From Dermatophagoides farinae (lineage: Eukaryota > Arthropoda > Arachnida > Sarcoptiformes > Pyroglyphidae), in the NCBI RefSeq assembly GCF_024713945.1, contig NC_134677.1, forward strand, positions 620,001-684,000: a DNA stretch of 64,000 bases, written 5' to 3'. A program made the translations under genes and the position numbers. Positions 36,725 through 53,200 of this stretch are shown here, piece by piece. The stretch's first letter is position 1. Each line of letters begins with the position of its first letter. The notes under the pieces were generated by a model, which worked only from the letters and a program-made list of their open reading frames with translations, was not told the origin of the DNA and did not search any database.

Positions 36725-39080
36725 ATGACCACGTTACAAAATTGGAAAAATCAAGTGGAAAAACTTTATAAAGAAATTTTAAGAAAAAAACATGATAATC
36801 ATATCAAAACGGTTGAGGTAAGTTTTTTTTTTTTTTTTTGGTTTCGTAAATTAATCTGCATCTGATTTGTAATTAGGATTTGGCAAAGAATAATCTGCAA
36901 CGATTATTGAAGAATAAATTGTTTAAAGCTGTTCAAAAATCAAGCCTGGATGGAGAAAAGATTCCACCACCTATCGAATTTGATGATGTTCATCCAAGAA
37001 TCGAGGTATCAAAAATAATTTTCTTGATTTTTTTTATTCATCAAAATGATGTACTTTTGTTGATAGCATACAATCGTCGATAGTTTCGAGCCATCACGAT
37101 CATTTGTTATACCTAAATATTATCTCAAAGATGTTCCAAAAACACCATTAATGTAATGTACCAAATACATCTTTTTTTTTTGGTGATAATTAATAATAAT
37201 CCTAATCAAGGCATGTTTGGGCACCAGTAATGAAAAATGTTCATATCGATGATGAAACAACTTTACATCATATACCATATCTTGGTGATTATGTTTATGA
37301 AAATGAAGATAATTTTATTGAAGAATTATTAACAAATTATGATGGAAAAATTCATTGTGAAAAAGAAAATTTTACTGATGATATTCTTGTGGAATTAATT
37401 GATAAACTTAATCCATTGGTTCTGGTGGCTAATGATGATGATGATGATGATAAAGATGGTTCGGAAAATGTATTTGAAATCATATCGAATGTTTTTGCTG
37501 ATAAAGGATCAGCTGAAAATTTAAAACAACGTTATGATGATTATAAAATCAAAAAACTCGATCCAATGGAAACACCACCAAATATTGATGGTGATCTAGG
37601 AAAAGTTTATTCATTCGATAAAATAATGCATTCATATACGAATCTATATTGTCGCCGTTGTCATACATATGATTGTACGGATCATAGTAAGTTGAATGAA
37701 AAAAAAATGTCGAAAATCTTTTGACAAAAAACCTATCCCATTTTATTTACAGCATTTTATAATGTAAAATTTCGTAGCAAAAATGAAGGCCGTAATAAAA
37801 AACAAAATCCATGCGGTAAAGAATGTTATTTAAACATGGTAAGTTTGGCTAATTTATAATTAATGTTTGAATAAAAAACAACACTTAAACATGTGAATTT
37901 ATGTAAAGGAAAATCTATCAACCGATTCTAGTGATGAAGATCCACGAATAAAATCAGCCATTTTGGAAAAAATAAAATTCGATTCCTGGAACAATTTGGA
38001 TCGTACATTATTCAATGTGGCCATGAAATCGTATTATAACAATTTTTGTAATATTGCAACATTGATTTCTAAACCATGTATCGAAGTGTTTGCCTATTCC
38101 GAACACATTAAAGATGATGTTGACAGCGATGACACCAATAATGCATATGAAGATATGCGTAATAAAAAGAAAAAAAAGAAACCAAATAAATGGTCAGCAC
38201 ATTGTAAAAAATTACAACTGAAAGATTCATCATCGAAAATATTGATTAATTATACACCATGTGAACATTTGGATTCAAAATGTGATCAATCCTGTTCATG
38301 TGTACGTAATAAATTGATTTGTGAAAAATATTGTGCCTGTAGTAAAGATTGTCCTGAACGTTTTCCTGGCTGTCGATGTAAAGCACAATGTAATACAAAA
38401 CAATGTCCATGCTATTCAGCTGTACGTGAATGTGATCCAGATATTTGTGGTACATGTGGAGCTGGTAAGTTTTGGAATGTTTTTTTTTCATTTTTTTGGT
38501 TCTTCAATCGATATAATGATGATTTGTCTTGCCAATAGATCAATCGGACTTGCAAAATGTTCGATGTAAAAATATTGCTATTCAACGTGGCCTAAAAAAG
38601 AAATTAATTCTTGGTGTATCCGATATTGCTGGCTGGGGCATATTTTTAAATGATGTTGCCGAAAAAAATGATTTCATATCTGAATATTGTGGTGAAATGA
38701 TCTCACAAGATGAAGCGGATAGAAGAGGCAAAATATATGACAATAATGGCTCTAGTTTTCTATTCAATCTCAATAATGGTATTCTGTTGTTTTTTATTTA
38801 CAAAAAAAAAAAAAAATAACTTGACGTTTTTGTTCATTCATACAACTCTATAGATTATGTAATCGATGCAAAACGTAAAGGAAACAAAATTCGTTTCGCA
38901 AATCATTCAATCAATCCAAATTGTTATGCTAAAGTAATGATGGTCAATGGTGAACATCGGATCGGTATATTTGCTAAACGTAAAATTAAAAAATTTGAAG
39001 AATTATTTTTCGATTATCGTTATGGACCAAATGATCAGCTGAAATTTGTACGAATCGAACGTGATCAACAATTGAATTGA
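36725..39080 (+). CDS. E(z): Enhancer of zeste, PRC2 H3K27 methyltransferase
   Basis: Catalytic subunit of Polycomb repressive complex 2, which methylates histone H3 Lys27 in the nucleus. Eight exons: 36725-36817, 36877-37005, 37067-37152, 37211-37686, 37753-37838, 37909-38464, 38539-38778 and 38854-39080. All are GT-AG, in phase, and encode 630 residues, shorter than the roughly 746 of human EZH2. Landmarks are [34 protein letters not shown], a DKGSAENLK segment, a SANT-like region from about residue 313, the cysteine-rich CXC domain (about 414-476, [18 protein letters not shown]), and the SET domain (about 495-615) with [33 protein letters not shown] and ELFFDYRYG. The catalytic NHS motif and the terminal tyrosine are intact. 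AATAAA lies at 39142-39147. A strong hairpin sits in the leader. Confidence 0.98.
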
Positions 39081-39236
39081 ATTTTTTTTCAATTAATTAT
39101 TATTTTCAGTTTTAAAATTTTTATACTTAATGATATGGATTAATAAAATTTTCAAAAATTCAAAAAACAAAAAAAAAACAAAATGGATTTATTCATAGAT
39201 AAAGTGACAACATGCAAAACATCGTGATCATCAAAC

Positions 39237-39725
39237 ATGGCCAAACAACAACAACAATCGAGCAATAGAGATTTAATTTTATGTGAAAATAAATTCTTCG
39301 TGGATAAAAGTAAACCGGAGAATTTATTCAATTTTAAATCAGCCGAAAAAAGGGGTGATGATAAACAATCTACTGGAAATGACTCGTCATTCAAAACGGA
39401 AAAATTAACATCAAATGGTTTGTTCGAATGATTCTCTTTGATATTTCTGTCAATTTCAAATTTTTTCCTTTTCAAAATACTAGTTCTTCCTCGAATAAAG
39501 GATTTTATGGATGCATTGAAATCAAAAAATCCTTTGGATGAATGTTATAATATCGAAAAAGATGATGATGATGATGATGAAGAATCCAACGTAGATGATA
39601 CGAATTTGGAACCAAAGAAAAAATTGCAATTGGATATATTATTGTTTGAAAATGAAAATGATTCCGATGATTCTAGTGATGATGATGACGATGATGATGA
39701 TGATGATGATGGAGAAGATACTTAA
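39237..39725 (+). CDS. NOPCHAP1: NOPCHAP1-like (C12orf45/DUF4598) small acidic protein
   Basis: Two exons, 39237-39417 and 39484-39725, join in phase to 140 residues. The N-terminal part is polar and Lys/Gln-rich. The second exon gives VLPRIKDFMDALKS, then YNIE, then KKLQLDILLFENENDSDDSS, and ends in an Asp run. This order (helix, YNIE/FNIE, then a hydrophobic D-x-LLFE segment and an acidic tail) matches my memory of the NOP58 chaperone NOPCHAP1, which helps box C/D snoRNP assembly. The similarity is short and the acidic tail is uninformative, so the name is tentative. It lies 156 bases after E(z) and 203 before RPC2. AATAAA at 39743-39748 follows the stop closely. Confidence 0.62.
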
Positions 39726-39839
39726 TTAGAAATGAAACAAAAAATAAACTTTAAATGTTTTTCACTTTAATTTTTTTTAAATAAATAAATTCCATGTCTA
39801 TTTATACCTAAACGTTTCGTCTTTGTTAAAATAGTATCT

Positions 39840-39845
39840 CACGTG
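39840..39845. promoter_or_regulatory. CACGTG E-box upstream of RPC2
   Basis: CACGTG within TCTCACGTG, 84 bases before the RPC2 start codon and beyond the poly(A) signal of the preceding gene. The same 9-mer and nearly the same distance occur at MPHOSPH6. Confidence 0.5.
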
Positions 39846-39928
39846 TTCGGTTTTTACGATTCGATTTTTTTTTCTTTTGATTTTCATTCGTTTGTTTGCT
39901 TGTTTGTTTAAAAAATTTCCACAACAAA

Positions 39929-42900
39929 ATGGGTAAACTATGGAAGATTGTTGAAAATTATTTCAAAGTTCATGATATTGCCGAACATCATATCAATTCA
40001 TACAATAGTTTCATTGAGAAAGGTATGAAAGATATTGTTGCCGCCAATGATCGTATTACATCCGAAGTTGATCCAGATTGGTATGTGAAATATTTAAATA
40101 TTCATGTCGGCATGCCAGAATTACGTGATGGCCACAATAAACATTCATTGACACCGCAAGAATGTCGATTACGTGATCTAACATATTCGGCACCAATCTA
40201 TGTTGATATTGAATATACATATGGTCAAGATGTTTTAACACAAAAAAATCTATTGATTGGACGTATGCCAATAATGCTTCGTAGTAATAATTGTGTGTTG
40301 AATCAAAAAAATCGTGATGAATATTTCCAATTACAAGAATGTCCACTAGATCCAGGCGGTTATTTCATTATTAATGGTAGTGAAAAAGTGATTTTGATGC
40401 AAGAACAACAATCAAAAAATCGTATTTTTACATTTAAAAATGATGATGAAGTTATTTGCGAAGTAACAAGTATTGCTACGGAGAAAAAATCTCGTCTTAC
40501 ATTACAGATGAATAAAAAAAGACAGGTAAGTTTTTGGTTTTTCTTTGCAAAAAAAACTGATTATTTTATCTCCTCCTTGTAGATAATGGTCAAACACGGT
40601 GTTTTCAAAGACGGTGTACCTGTTATCATCATGATGAAAGCAATGTCCGGACTTAGTGATCGAGAAATTACGAGCCTGATTCTTCGTGATTGTAAACGTA
40701 ATATGGAAATGTTTAAGCTGCTATTGCCATCGCTTGAACAATGTATTGAATCGAAAATTTATTCAGAAATCAATGCATTGGAATTTATTGGCAAAAAAAT
40801 TAGCCTATCAAAAGAAAGTAGTCGTCATCCAGCTATGATTGCATATGATATAATCTATAATTCAGTATTGACGCATATACCCGTTGTGAATGATTCATTT
40901 TATCCGAAATTTTTCTATTTAGCATTCATGGTACGGAGACTTTTGTTGGCACATATTGATCCAGAAAATCATATTGATAATCGTGATTTTTATGGCAATA
41001 AACGTCTAGAATTGGCTGGAACGTTGATTGGTTTTTTATTTGAAGATGCATTTAAACGTTATAATCTAACGATAATGAGTACGGCAAATAAAATGATACC
41101 AAAAGTTAAAGTTTGTCAATTCGATGTAACAAAACATATGACCAGTAATCTTATAACACATGCATTGAATAATGCAATCGCAACCGGTAATTGGTCCATA
41201 CGACGTTTTCGTATCAATCGTATTGGTGTATCACAAGTATTGTCACGATTAAGTCATTTGGCCAGTCTGGGAATGTTGACTAGAATTAATTCACAATTTG
41301 AAAAAACACGTAAAACAACCGGTCCACGATCATTACAATCATCATATTGGGGTATTGTTTGTCCAAGCGATACACCTGAAGGTGAAAGTTGTGGCCTAGT
41401 GAAAAATATTGCACTAATGTGTCAGATATCCACTGAAGATTCGGACGACGATATTGTACAAATTTGTTCTGAATCAAATTTCGTTCTTGCATATGGTTGT
41501 GTTGATCTAGATCAAATTGATTTGAATCTTTATTATCTATTCATAAATGGTGTTATTGTTGGTTATGTTACCGATCCAAAACCATTCACTACATTTATGC
41601 GCCAAAAACGAAGACAAAGCCAGATACCAAAATTTACAACAATATTCACAAATAATTATCATCAATCTGTTTATATTTGTTCAGATGCAGGAAGATTATG
41701 TCGTCCATATATAATTGTCAATGAAAATGGTGAACATCGTCTTACGCAGGAATTATGTCAATTAATTGAACGTAATGTCATGAATTTTAATGATCTTATT
41801 GATTTGGGTATAATTGAATATCTGGATATGAATGAATTGAATGATTGTTTTATTGCATTAAATGATGATGGTATTGTGGCTGGCCATACAACACATATGG
41901 AAATTGAAGTATTCACCATTTTAGGTATTTGTGCATCAATTGTTCCGTTTCCACATTGTAATCAATCACCACGTAATACATATCAATGTGCTATGGGTAA
42001 ACAAGCAATGGGTGTGATTGCATTGAATCAAAATCTTCGTAATGATTCATTGCTATACACTATACAACATCCACAATATCCATTGGTGCAAACAAAACCA
42101 ATGAAAATGTTTGGCTGGATTCCGGCCGGACAGAATCCTACCGTTGCCGTTATGTCATATAGTGCATATGATCTTGAAGATGCTACCGTATTGAATAAAT
42201 CCAGTATACAATTAGGTTATGCACGTTGTTTTGTGTATAAAAATGCAAAAATTGATCTGAAAACTTATCCAAATCGTAGTTGTCGTGATACACTGTATTA
42301 TCCTCGTACGACGAATGAATTAACTAGAACACAGAATAAATATCTGACATTGGATTCGGATGGTATAGCATCACCGGAAAGTTTTGTACATTCTGGACAT
42401 ATACTGGTGAATAAACAATCACCTGATGTAATGAATAATAAAAATCTGCTAGCACAACAACAACAAACCAAATATTATGATAATGGTCTTGTTTATCGTT
42501 CGGAAAATAGCTCCGTTATCGACAAGGTTACTATTTCTAATAATGATGATGAATTAGTCATAAAAGTTTTATATCGTCAAATGCGTGCACCAATTGTTGG
42601 CGATAAATTTAGTTCAAGACATGGTCAAAAAGGTGTTATTGGTGCCATATTCAATAAATCCATTTTGCCATTCACAAGTTGTGGCATTAGTCCAGATACA
42701 ATAATGAATCCACATGGTTTTCCATCACGTATGACTGTAGGAAAATTGAAAGAAATGACAGCATCAAAAGCAGCTTCGTTGAAAGGAACAATACATGATG
42801 CGACAGTTTTTAATGGAACACCGATGGATGATTGTTTTGATATTATGCATCAACATCATCGTCTGTTTTCTGGTAAAGAATTACTTTGTTCTGGCATAAC

Positions 42901-43324
42901 TGGTGAATTATTACCAAATGAAGTTTATATTGGTCCTATTTATTATCAACGTTTGAAACATATGGTCATGGATAAAGTCCATTCACGATCGATTGGTCCA
43001 ACCATATCGTTGACTAGGCAACCAACTGAAGGTCGTTCACGGAATGGTGGCCTACGAGTTGGTGAAATGGAACGTGATTGTCTTATTGGCCATGGTACTT
43101 CGAATTCATTATTAGAACGTTTTATGTTCTCAACGGATGTTTATGAAGTAGAAATTTGTCATAATTGTAATTTTTTAGTTGCATCAAGATTCTGTATGCT
43201 TTGTAATTCTTCGGACAATGTGACTAAAGTACGTATACCATATGCATTCAAGCTATTGGTACAGGAATTGTTTGCAATGGGCATACATCCGGCTATGGGT
43301 TTTTGTTTAAGTAAAAAACTTTGA
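39929..43324 (+). CDS. POLR3B: RNA polymerase III second-largest subunit RPC2
   Basis: Forms half of the Pol III active-site cleft, which transcribes tRNA, 5S and other small RNAs. Two exons, 39929-40525 and 40583-43324, join in phase to 1112 residues (human about 1133). The start ATG at 39929 (AAAATGG) precedes the conserved KVHDIAEHHINSYNSFI. Landmarks are DADP-like VDPDWYVKYLNI, LRDLTYSAPIYVDIEYTYG, GRMPIMLRSNNC, CPLDPGGYFIINGSEKVIL, CPSDTPEGESCGLVKN (about residue 462), GDKFSSRHGQKGVIGA, NPHGFPSRMTVGKLKE, LTRQPTEGRSRNGGLRVGEM and the zinc site CHNCNFLVASRFCMLC (about 1057-1072). Length and class-specific segments fit Pol III rather than Pol I or II. The frame is intact across 2.7 kb, in contrast to three other genes in this window. 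Confidence 0.98.
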
Positions 43325-45464
43325 AAATTTCTCATTTACATTAATTATCGCCTTTTTGTTTCACTAACTAAAAAAAAAAAAAAAAAATGGAAAAATCCAT
43401 TGACAAAAAAAAAAGCCAATGAAAAGATGACAACAAAATATTGTTCAAGCGTGGCCAAAACAAAAAATATTTTGTCATATGACACATGGCCACACACATA
43501 CACACATATAATTCAAATTAGTGTCCAAATTCATCATCATCATCATCATCATCATCATTGGCAAATGTCGCCAAAAGTTCAAAGATTTTTTTTTTAATAT
43601 GAATAGATAGCATCGATTGTTTGTTGCCGCCAATTGTCTATGTTTTGTGATTATTATTACATCATTCACTATTTTTGTAATATTTGTGTAGTGAAATAAA
43701 AAAAATCATATTTTTAAAAACAAGAAAAGCGTTTTTTGTTGTTGTTGTCGTTGTTGTTGCCGAAATAAAAGTCGGCAAATTACAAAAACAGAATTTTTCG
43801 TTTCTTTTTTTTTTACAGAATTTGTGGTTTCAAATGGAATGAATGGAAAGCATTGTTTTGTTTCTGGTTTTTTTCTTTTGAAACGATTTTGTCAATCTGT
43901 TTTTTGGTGGATAAAAAAGAAAATTTTTTTTTGAATTTCGGACAGAAAAGAAAAAAATTGACATTTGTCATCATCATCAATGAATGAATGAATGAATGAT
44001 TCTTGTAATTTTTATTTTTTTTTTTTTTGGTAGCAAAAAAAAAAAAGATTCAATTAAAGAATCGTTCAGTAAATGAATGAGGAATGAACAAAAAAAAAAT
44101 CTGATTTATCATTCTGCTGTGTAATGATGGGGATGGGGGCAAATAAGGATAAATGACGTTTTTTTATTTTCATCATTCGTTTGCCAAATTGCCAAATTGG
44201 CTCATTGTAATCAAATTCAATACCAAAAGAAAATGATTATTCAAATGACTGATTTATATATATTTTCAATGTGCGTTTTTCATTTTTAACATTTCTCGTT
44301 GTAATTTAGCTACTGTAATAATTTAAATTGATGAACATGAACAATGAATTCTTATTTCGTCGTCATCATCATCATTATCCATTTCGGTGTTCACCGTGAT
44401 TATTTACACGAGAAAAAAAGAAGAAGAAAAGATGACATTTATAATTGGATCATAATCATTCCATTCAGACTAATGAATGAAAATGTTTTTCCGCTAAATT
44501 AATTTTTTTTTTCATTTTCTATTTTGATGAATAAATGAATGAAAAAAAAAACACAAGATGTTTACCACCACATGTTGTGTTGATAATTTGAATTTTAAAC
44601 TGTGAAAATTATTTTTTTTTCAAATTCTGATTCTGATTTATACCTAATAATTATCGATTCATTCATTGATATTTGGAATAATAAATCGATCAAAGTTGAT
44701 CCATTCACCTTTGTTCAAATCCGGATGCCGGCCTATGAACAACAACAACAACAACAAACCAGAAAAAAAAATCAAACAATCAACCAACCAACCAACCAAC
44801 CAGAAAAGAAAAAAAAATGGGCGAAACATACAACAGACAGCAGAAAACAAACCAACAAGCAACACACATATACACACACACACACACAACCAATTTTTTT
44901 ATTATAAATCAGCCAACCATTTTTGTTTGGCATTATACTAAACACAACATATTTCTCCTCCTTTTTCGATCTATCTATTTTGCTATTTTTATATATATAT
45001 AAAATGTAGCAACCATCAATAGACACAAAGTGGTTTTTTTTTCCTGAATATAGATGTGTGTGTGTGTGTGTGTATGTCATGCCTTTTAGCAGAAAAAAAG
45101 CCACAACTCACTATATATATAACTCTGGTAATGATGATTTAAATACATCAGACACACATACACACAGACTGGATTTTCTTTTGGAACTGCAAAAGTTTTT
45201 TTTTGTTTGTTGCTGAAAAAAAAAATGAAACAGAAAAATTTCGCGCGCACACACACACACACATCATTTGATTGTCGTTTTATTATTATCATCATTATTA
45301 TAGTTTGTGATTTGGATGCTACGATCATGATGATGGAAATCATTTCACCACCGATACCACCACAAGAACAACTACAATAACTGTAAATAAGTTGATTTGA
45401 TTGATTCAAATTCATTAACCCATTTGTGTTTGTGTGTGTGTGTCTGTGCGTGTTTTGGAAAAAA
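43325..45464. other. Intergenic region between RPC2 and slouch
   Basis: About 2.1 kb of A/T homopolymers, CAT runs (43520-43558), an AACC run near 44783-44801 and several CA/TG runs. Open frames here encode only low-complexity peptides. AATAAA at 43695-43700 could serve RPC2. It presumably also holds the slouch promoter, but no specific element was identified. Confidence 0.65.
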
Positions 45465-47811
<2,347 letters not shown>

Positions 47812-47905
47812 AATTGGGCAATATTTTTATTTTGACAAATTCAAAATTCATTATTCATTGTCATTGTTTTTTTTTCACTCATTATTTCCTATTTTCTTGT
47901 TATCT

Positions 47906-47911
47906 AATAAA
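47906..47911 (+). terminator. Poly(A) signal for slouch
   Basis: AATAAA, 95 bases beyond the slouch stop codon. It is the first canonical signal downstream. Confidence 0.5.
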
Positions 47912-50260
47912 TCTTATTTCAACCTAAAAACAAAAAAAATTATAATTGACCAAATCAACAAGCAAAAAAAAATTCCTTTCTCTCATCTGAATAATAAAAA
48001 TGATGCGAAATAACAAAAAAAAATCAATCATTTTGCAAAGAAAAAAAAATTAGATTTGATTTCCGTAAATAATCATTCGATTTTGGATCTATTGATTCAT
48101 TCTATCATCATCATTGAGTTGAAATTGATTTTAAATCTTTCTCTCTAACTTTTGCATTTGGTTCGAATTCAATTGAACAGAAATTGATCATGTTTTCCGC
48201 ATCATTTTATTATTCAAGGGCAATTGAATTCAATTTCAATTTCAACTATTTATTGCTCAATAATAATAACGATCAAAAAGTCAAAATGAATATATTCACA
48301 ATTCAAGTGTGTGTATAATGAAATTCACAGCAACAGAATAAAGAATAAAGAAAATGAACCAATGACATTTATAAAATAATCATTGTCGTTTATAGCCAAC
48401 AACAACAACAACAACAAAAAAGACATGGCAGAAATTCTAGTGAATTAAGTGATCCTTCAACGGCCAAAAAAAATAACCAAATTTCAGAAAAAAAAGGGAG
48501 CCAAAGAGATTTTGACTTTGGAACATTTTTTGGAACTCTAATAAAATGATCATCATCATCATCATAGACCATTGAACGTAAATAGATGTATAATTTAATA
48601 TATATATATATATATCTGTGTGCGTAAATATAGTATATATTCAACTGACCGTATTATTAAGTGATTGAGATTTGATTACATCACATACAAACAACATACA
48701 CACACACGGAAAAACAGCTTTTTTGAAAGCTGACTATTATATAATCGGGATTGAAACGATGTGATTGAGATAGATAGAGACGGAGAAAATTCAAGAAGCA
48801 TTTAGGATGAATAAAATGATGATGATGATGATGGATTCGCGAGAGTAAATGGCAATTATTTAGCATGAAATTCAATGATGATGACCGTCATCGTCGTCAT
48901 TGGAAATTTTTTTTTCCGGTTGAATGAATGAATAAAATATCTATAATGTGTGTGTGTGTGACAAATAATTCCTTAATAACCATATCCAGAAACGTGAAAA
49001 ATCAACGAGGAAAATTTGTCTGATGTTTTTTTTTTTTTTTTTTTGGTGGGGGGAGAGGGAAAAATGAATGAATGGAAAAAAAACTTGACACACTGTTTTT
49101 TTTTCATAGAAGAAAAAAAAACACTGGGAAGAATGGGTGGTGATGGTGGTGGTGGTGGTGTAGTTGATTCTATCGAAAATTCTGTCAACCAATAATAGCA
49201 ATGTCGTTATTATTATTAGTCATCGGATTCTTTATTCTGAATGAAGAGAAAGAGAATTATGATGATATAATAATAACAAGAATGAGATATATAAGATGAT
49301 GATGATAATAATAATTTGCATTTGATCATCATCATCACCATCAACAATCATTGAGATAAAGTTGACAATATTCTCTTCGTTTTCTTTTCTTTTCTGGCCA
49401 AAAAAAAAGGAAAAAAAAATATTCACCCAAACATTATTATTATCCATTACAAAGAATAATAATATTTAATAGCTGGGCTATTTTCTGAATCTTTTGAATC
49501 GTTACAATTTTCTTTTTTTTTTTTGGCTACTTAGATTTTGTTCTTGTTATGTTATCGTATAATATTACACATCAGCAACAGCAAAAGAAAAATGAATGAA
49601 ATGAAACATGGCCATTATCTTTCAAATATGTCATCATGGTATATATATGTGTGTGTTGTTGTTGTTGTTGTTGTTGTTGCATCGTTTCTTATTTCTCATT
49701 CATAAATGTATACAACGACGATGAATTTGAATAGAAAATTTTTTTTGGTAATCAAATCAAATAAATATTATGTTTAGTACATTTAGTCTTATTGGGGCGG
49801 TGATTATATTCTTGAGTTGTTGTTGTTGTTGTTGTCGTTTGAAATGGAATTTCTTACAAATTGAATCTTTTAGTAGTGGTGAGATTTATAGGCTGAATCA
49901 ATTGATTTCAAAAAAAAAAAAAAAAATTTCACAAACAATTTAACGAAATTTGCCAAATTTGATGACAACTTATCGTATAAATGGCCTGTATTCAATTCAA
50001 TATTTGAAAGTTAGCTAATGATGTGATCAGAAAAGAAAAAAATGCAAAAGGAATCGGAATATACATCATCATCATCATCACGATCATTTTCATGGTAAAT
50101 GAATTTATATTTTGAAATGATGGTGGTAGTATTCACACAATAAAAACTGATTCTTTGATTTTTCTTCAAAATTGCAAATTATGTACATATCACATCATCA
50201 ATATTCGCAAGTTTTTTGTTTCTTTTTGGTTTGTGTGTGTGTGACAATTTTCAAAGACCA

Positions 50261-50285
50261 ACACACACACACACACACACACACA
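50261..50285. repeat. (AC)n microsatellite
   Basis: An uninterrupted AC run in the second gene-poor region, preceded about 40 bases earlier by a TG run. Confidence 0.9.
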
Positions 50286-53200
50286 ATCCACAATAGACCC
50301 TAGATTCTCTATTTCAATAAACGACAACAACGACGATTGGAATCGATTGATGATGATGATGATGATGTCATTGTATCGCGATTAAGTTACAAAAAAAAAA
50401 CACACACACACACTGACTAACTAGGTTCAATTTTCGAGACAAATTTTTTTTCTATGATATGCCACCATATTATTAATATATGTGTGTGTGTGTCTGTGTC
50501 CACCCTCTCTCTAAAATCACCCAACCACCACCATCATTATCATCATCACAATGATGATCGACTGGAACATAATGATAACATAGCATAGCATTATCATTAT
50601 TATTGAATCAAGTTAAACACGTCAAGTAATTCTACACACACATAAACGCATTGATTCATTCATTCATTTTCGATCATTTTTCATTCAATCGATGATGATG
50701 ATGATGGCTAAAGCAACGAAAAAAAAAATTGATCATCATCTGATGTGTATATTAATTCAGATTATTTTCTTTTTGCTAAATTGTAAATCATCATTATTAT
50801 TATTTGGTGGATTCTCTGGTTACTTTGTGTGTATGCGTGCATTCGATTAGGAATCATTATTCAAAATGGCCAAAAAAAAAAACGCTAATGAAACAAACAA
50901 ACAAAACAAAACAAAACGAATGAATAAACGATAAAATTGAAAAATCAACAAACAAACAATGTGATTATAAAAAACAACGAATCAAGTCAATAATAATTTG
51001 TTGATGATGCTAATAATAGACATTAAAGACAGACAGAATTGGAATGTTTGACAAATTTTTTGCTTTCTCCCCAAGAAAAAAAAATAAACGCTTGTCACAC
51101 AAAGAAAAATTCATTCATTTGGTTATTCGAATCAAATACATCAATTTGATCAAACAAGAAGTGAAGAGAAGCAGAATGACAACAAGAATCTCTAATGAAC
51201 ATATATACACCACTAACTAACTAGATGGATGGATGGATGGATGACAAGAATTTTTTTTTATTATTATCATACATCTGTAATTAATTATTGTTGTTGTACA
51301 TAAAAATCAAGAATCATCACCATCATCAACTAAATTCTATGGCATTGGCTTTGCTATTCAAACAAACAATAATTAATTTGAGTAAGTAAAAAAAAATGGA
51401 ATCAGATCATCATCTGATCATTTTTGTTGTTGTTGCTGTTGAAAATCGATTAACATTATCATCAAAAATCATTCAATTTGAGACAGGGATTTTCTTCTTT
51501 TTTTTTGGCCATTTGCCAATATATATCAATTTATTCAGGCTATTTATTTAGGTTGTAATCTTGTGAATGAACGCACACACACACGCATCACCATCGAAAG
51601 AAGGGGAAACTGTAAATTTTGCTTGTAAGGGCAGCCTCGAGTATCAAACACAATCAAGCAATTCAATTATAGTAATTGGATTACAACATTTCACACCAAT
51701 AGACACACACACACACACACAATTCATACATAGAGAGATGGAAAGAATGAGATAGGACAGGATATCTTTTGTTCAGAAAAGAATTAAAAGTGAAAAAGTT
51801 GAATGAACAAAAAAAAAGAAAGAAATTTGATCCAGAATAGAGAGAGAAAATTGCTTTTGTTATGTGGATAATTGATCATGGAGAAACTCTATTTATTTAC
51901 ACAAATTAGAAAAATAATAATCAATCAATCGATTAATTTGATTCGAATACAAAAATGAATCGATTACTTACGAGGAAAAAACAAAAATGATCAAAAAGCG
52001 GAAATTTTTTTTTTCAGTGGTCAAAAAAAAACACAATCATCATTGGATATCCGGTCAAATTAACTTAGTAAATTTACTTGATTTTAATTCAAGAAAAAAA
52101 AACACAACCAGAACATGAACCAGATGTAAAATTTCCCATTTCAGCAGCCAATAAAATGAATGGTGAAATCATCAAAAATCTTAATTATAATCATCATCAG
52201 CAGCCAGTGTAAGGAAAGAGAATCGCATCATTGAAAAATAAGAATTAATAAAGAATTTTTAATCGAAAAAATTTCAAAGATTAATGCTTGATTACCCATC
52301 ACTAGGAATTTAATTGATTTGATTCATTCATTCATTCATTCATTGTATGAAGTAATGTTAATCGGATCACACATTCTAGCTAGAGCACTCAATCATGGTG
52401 ATGATTGATAATGATGATTAGTGATTAGTTAGTCAGTAGTAGTAGTAGCACATTAAATAGTACTTGGTTTATTATATTTGATTGAATGATTTCCATTTTC
52501 GTATGGATAATGAATTCTTTGGTCCAAAATTCAATTAACTTATTATTATTATTATCATTATCAATACACCAACCATACATACACACACACGAATCATACT
52601 AGCTAACTAATTTCTTAGAATAAATAGACAATATGTGAATGAATGAATGAATTAATTGATGAGAGATGTAAAAAAAAATAGATAAATAGATTCGATTAGA
52701 ATTTTTTCTATGGAAATGAATCACCATCATCATCCATTATATAATAGGCATGCTTGATGATGATGATGATGATAATAATAACAATCTGATAAGTGATACG
52801 CACACATACATACATACATAATGATTGTATGTAAATTGAGACCAATTAATATTGTGTGTGTGTGCGTGTGTGTGATATGATTATATTGCTTGTTTTTGTC
52901 GATATTCAGCAAAAAAAAAAAAAAAAAAAATAACAAAGATCAACAACAACAACAACAAATGACATCTAATTAATTTGTGCATCAAACAAAACAAAAAAAA
53001 TTCAAATACAATTACATCAAAGACATTGAACAATTTCCAACTAAAAAAAAAATTGTCTCACACACACACAATTACCAGAATGAAAAGCAAAATGTCAAAC
53101 GAGATAGATATAAACTTTATTGAATAATGGAAAAAAAAGCTAGACAAATGACAAATGAAGTGAGTGTGGTAATTAGCATGAATCACTTGCACCAGCACCA

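Noticed and set aside
36725-43324. E(z), NOPCHAP1-like and RPC2 as a polycistronic unit
   Set aside because: The same-strand gaps are short (156 and 203 bases), but each gene is followed by its own AATAAA or preceded by its own promoter-like word, so separate transcription is more likely.
48941-49201. Minus-strand frame with RQIFLVDFSRFWIWLLRNYL
   Set aside because: A hydrophobic stretch embedded in homopolymer- and GGT-repeat-coded peptide, with no family or splice support.
51300-51755. Possible first exon (MALALLFKQT...) plus Ig-like segment (EGETVNFACKG) on the plus strand
   Set aside because: The two pieces do not join in phase through available acceptors, the Ig resemblance covers about a dozen residues, and the frame runs into CA-repeat peptide.
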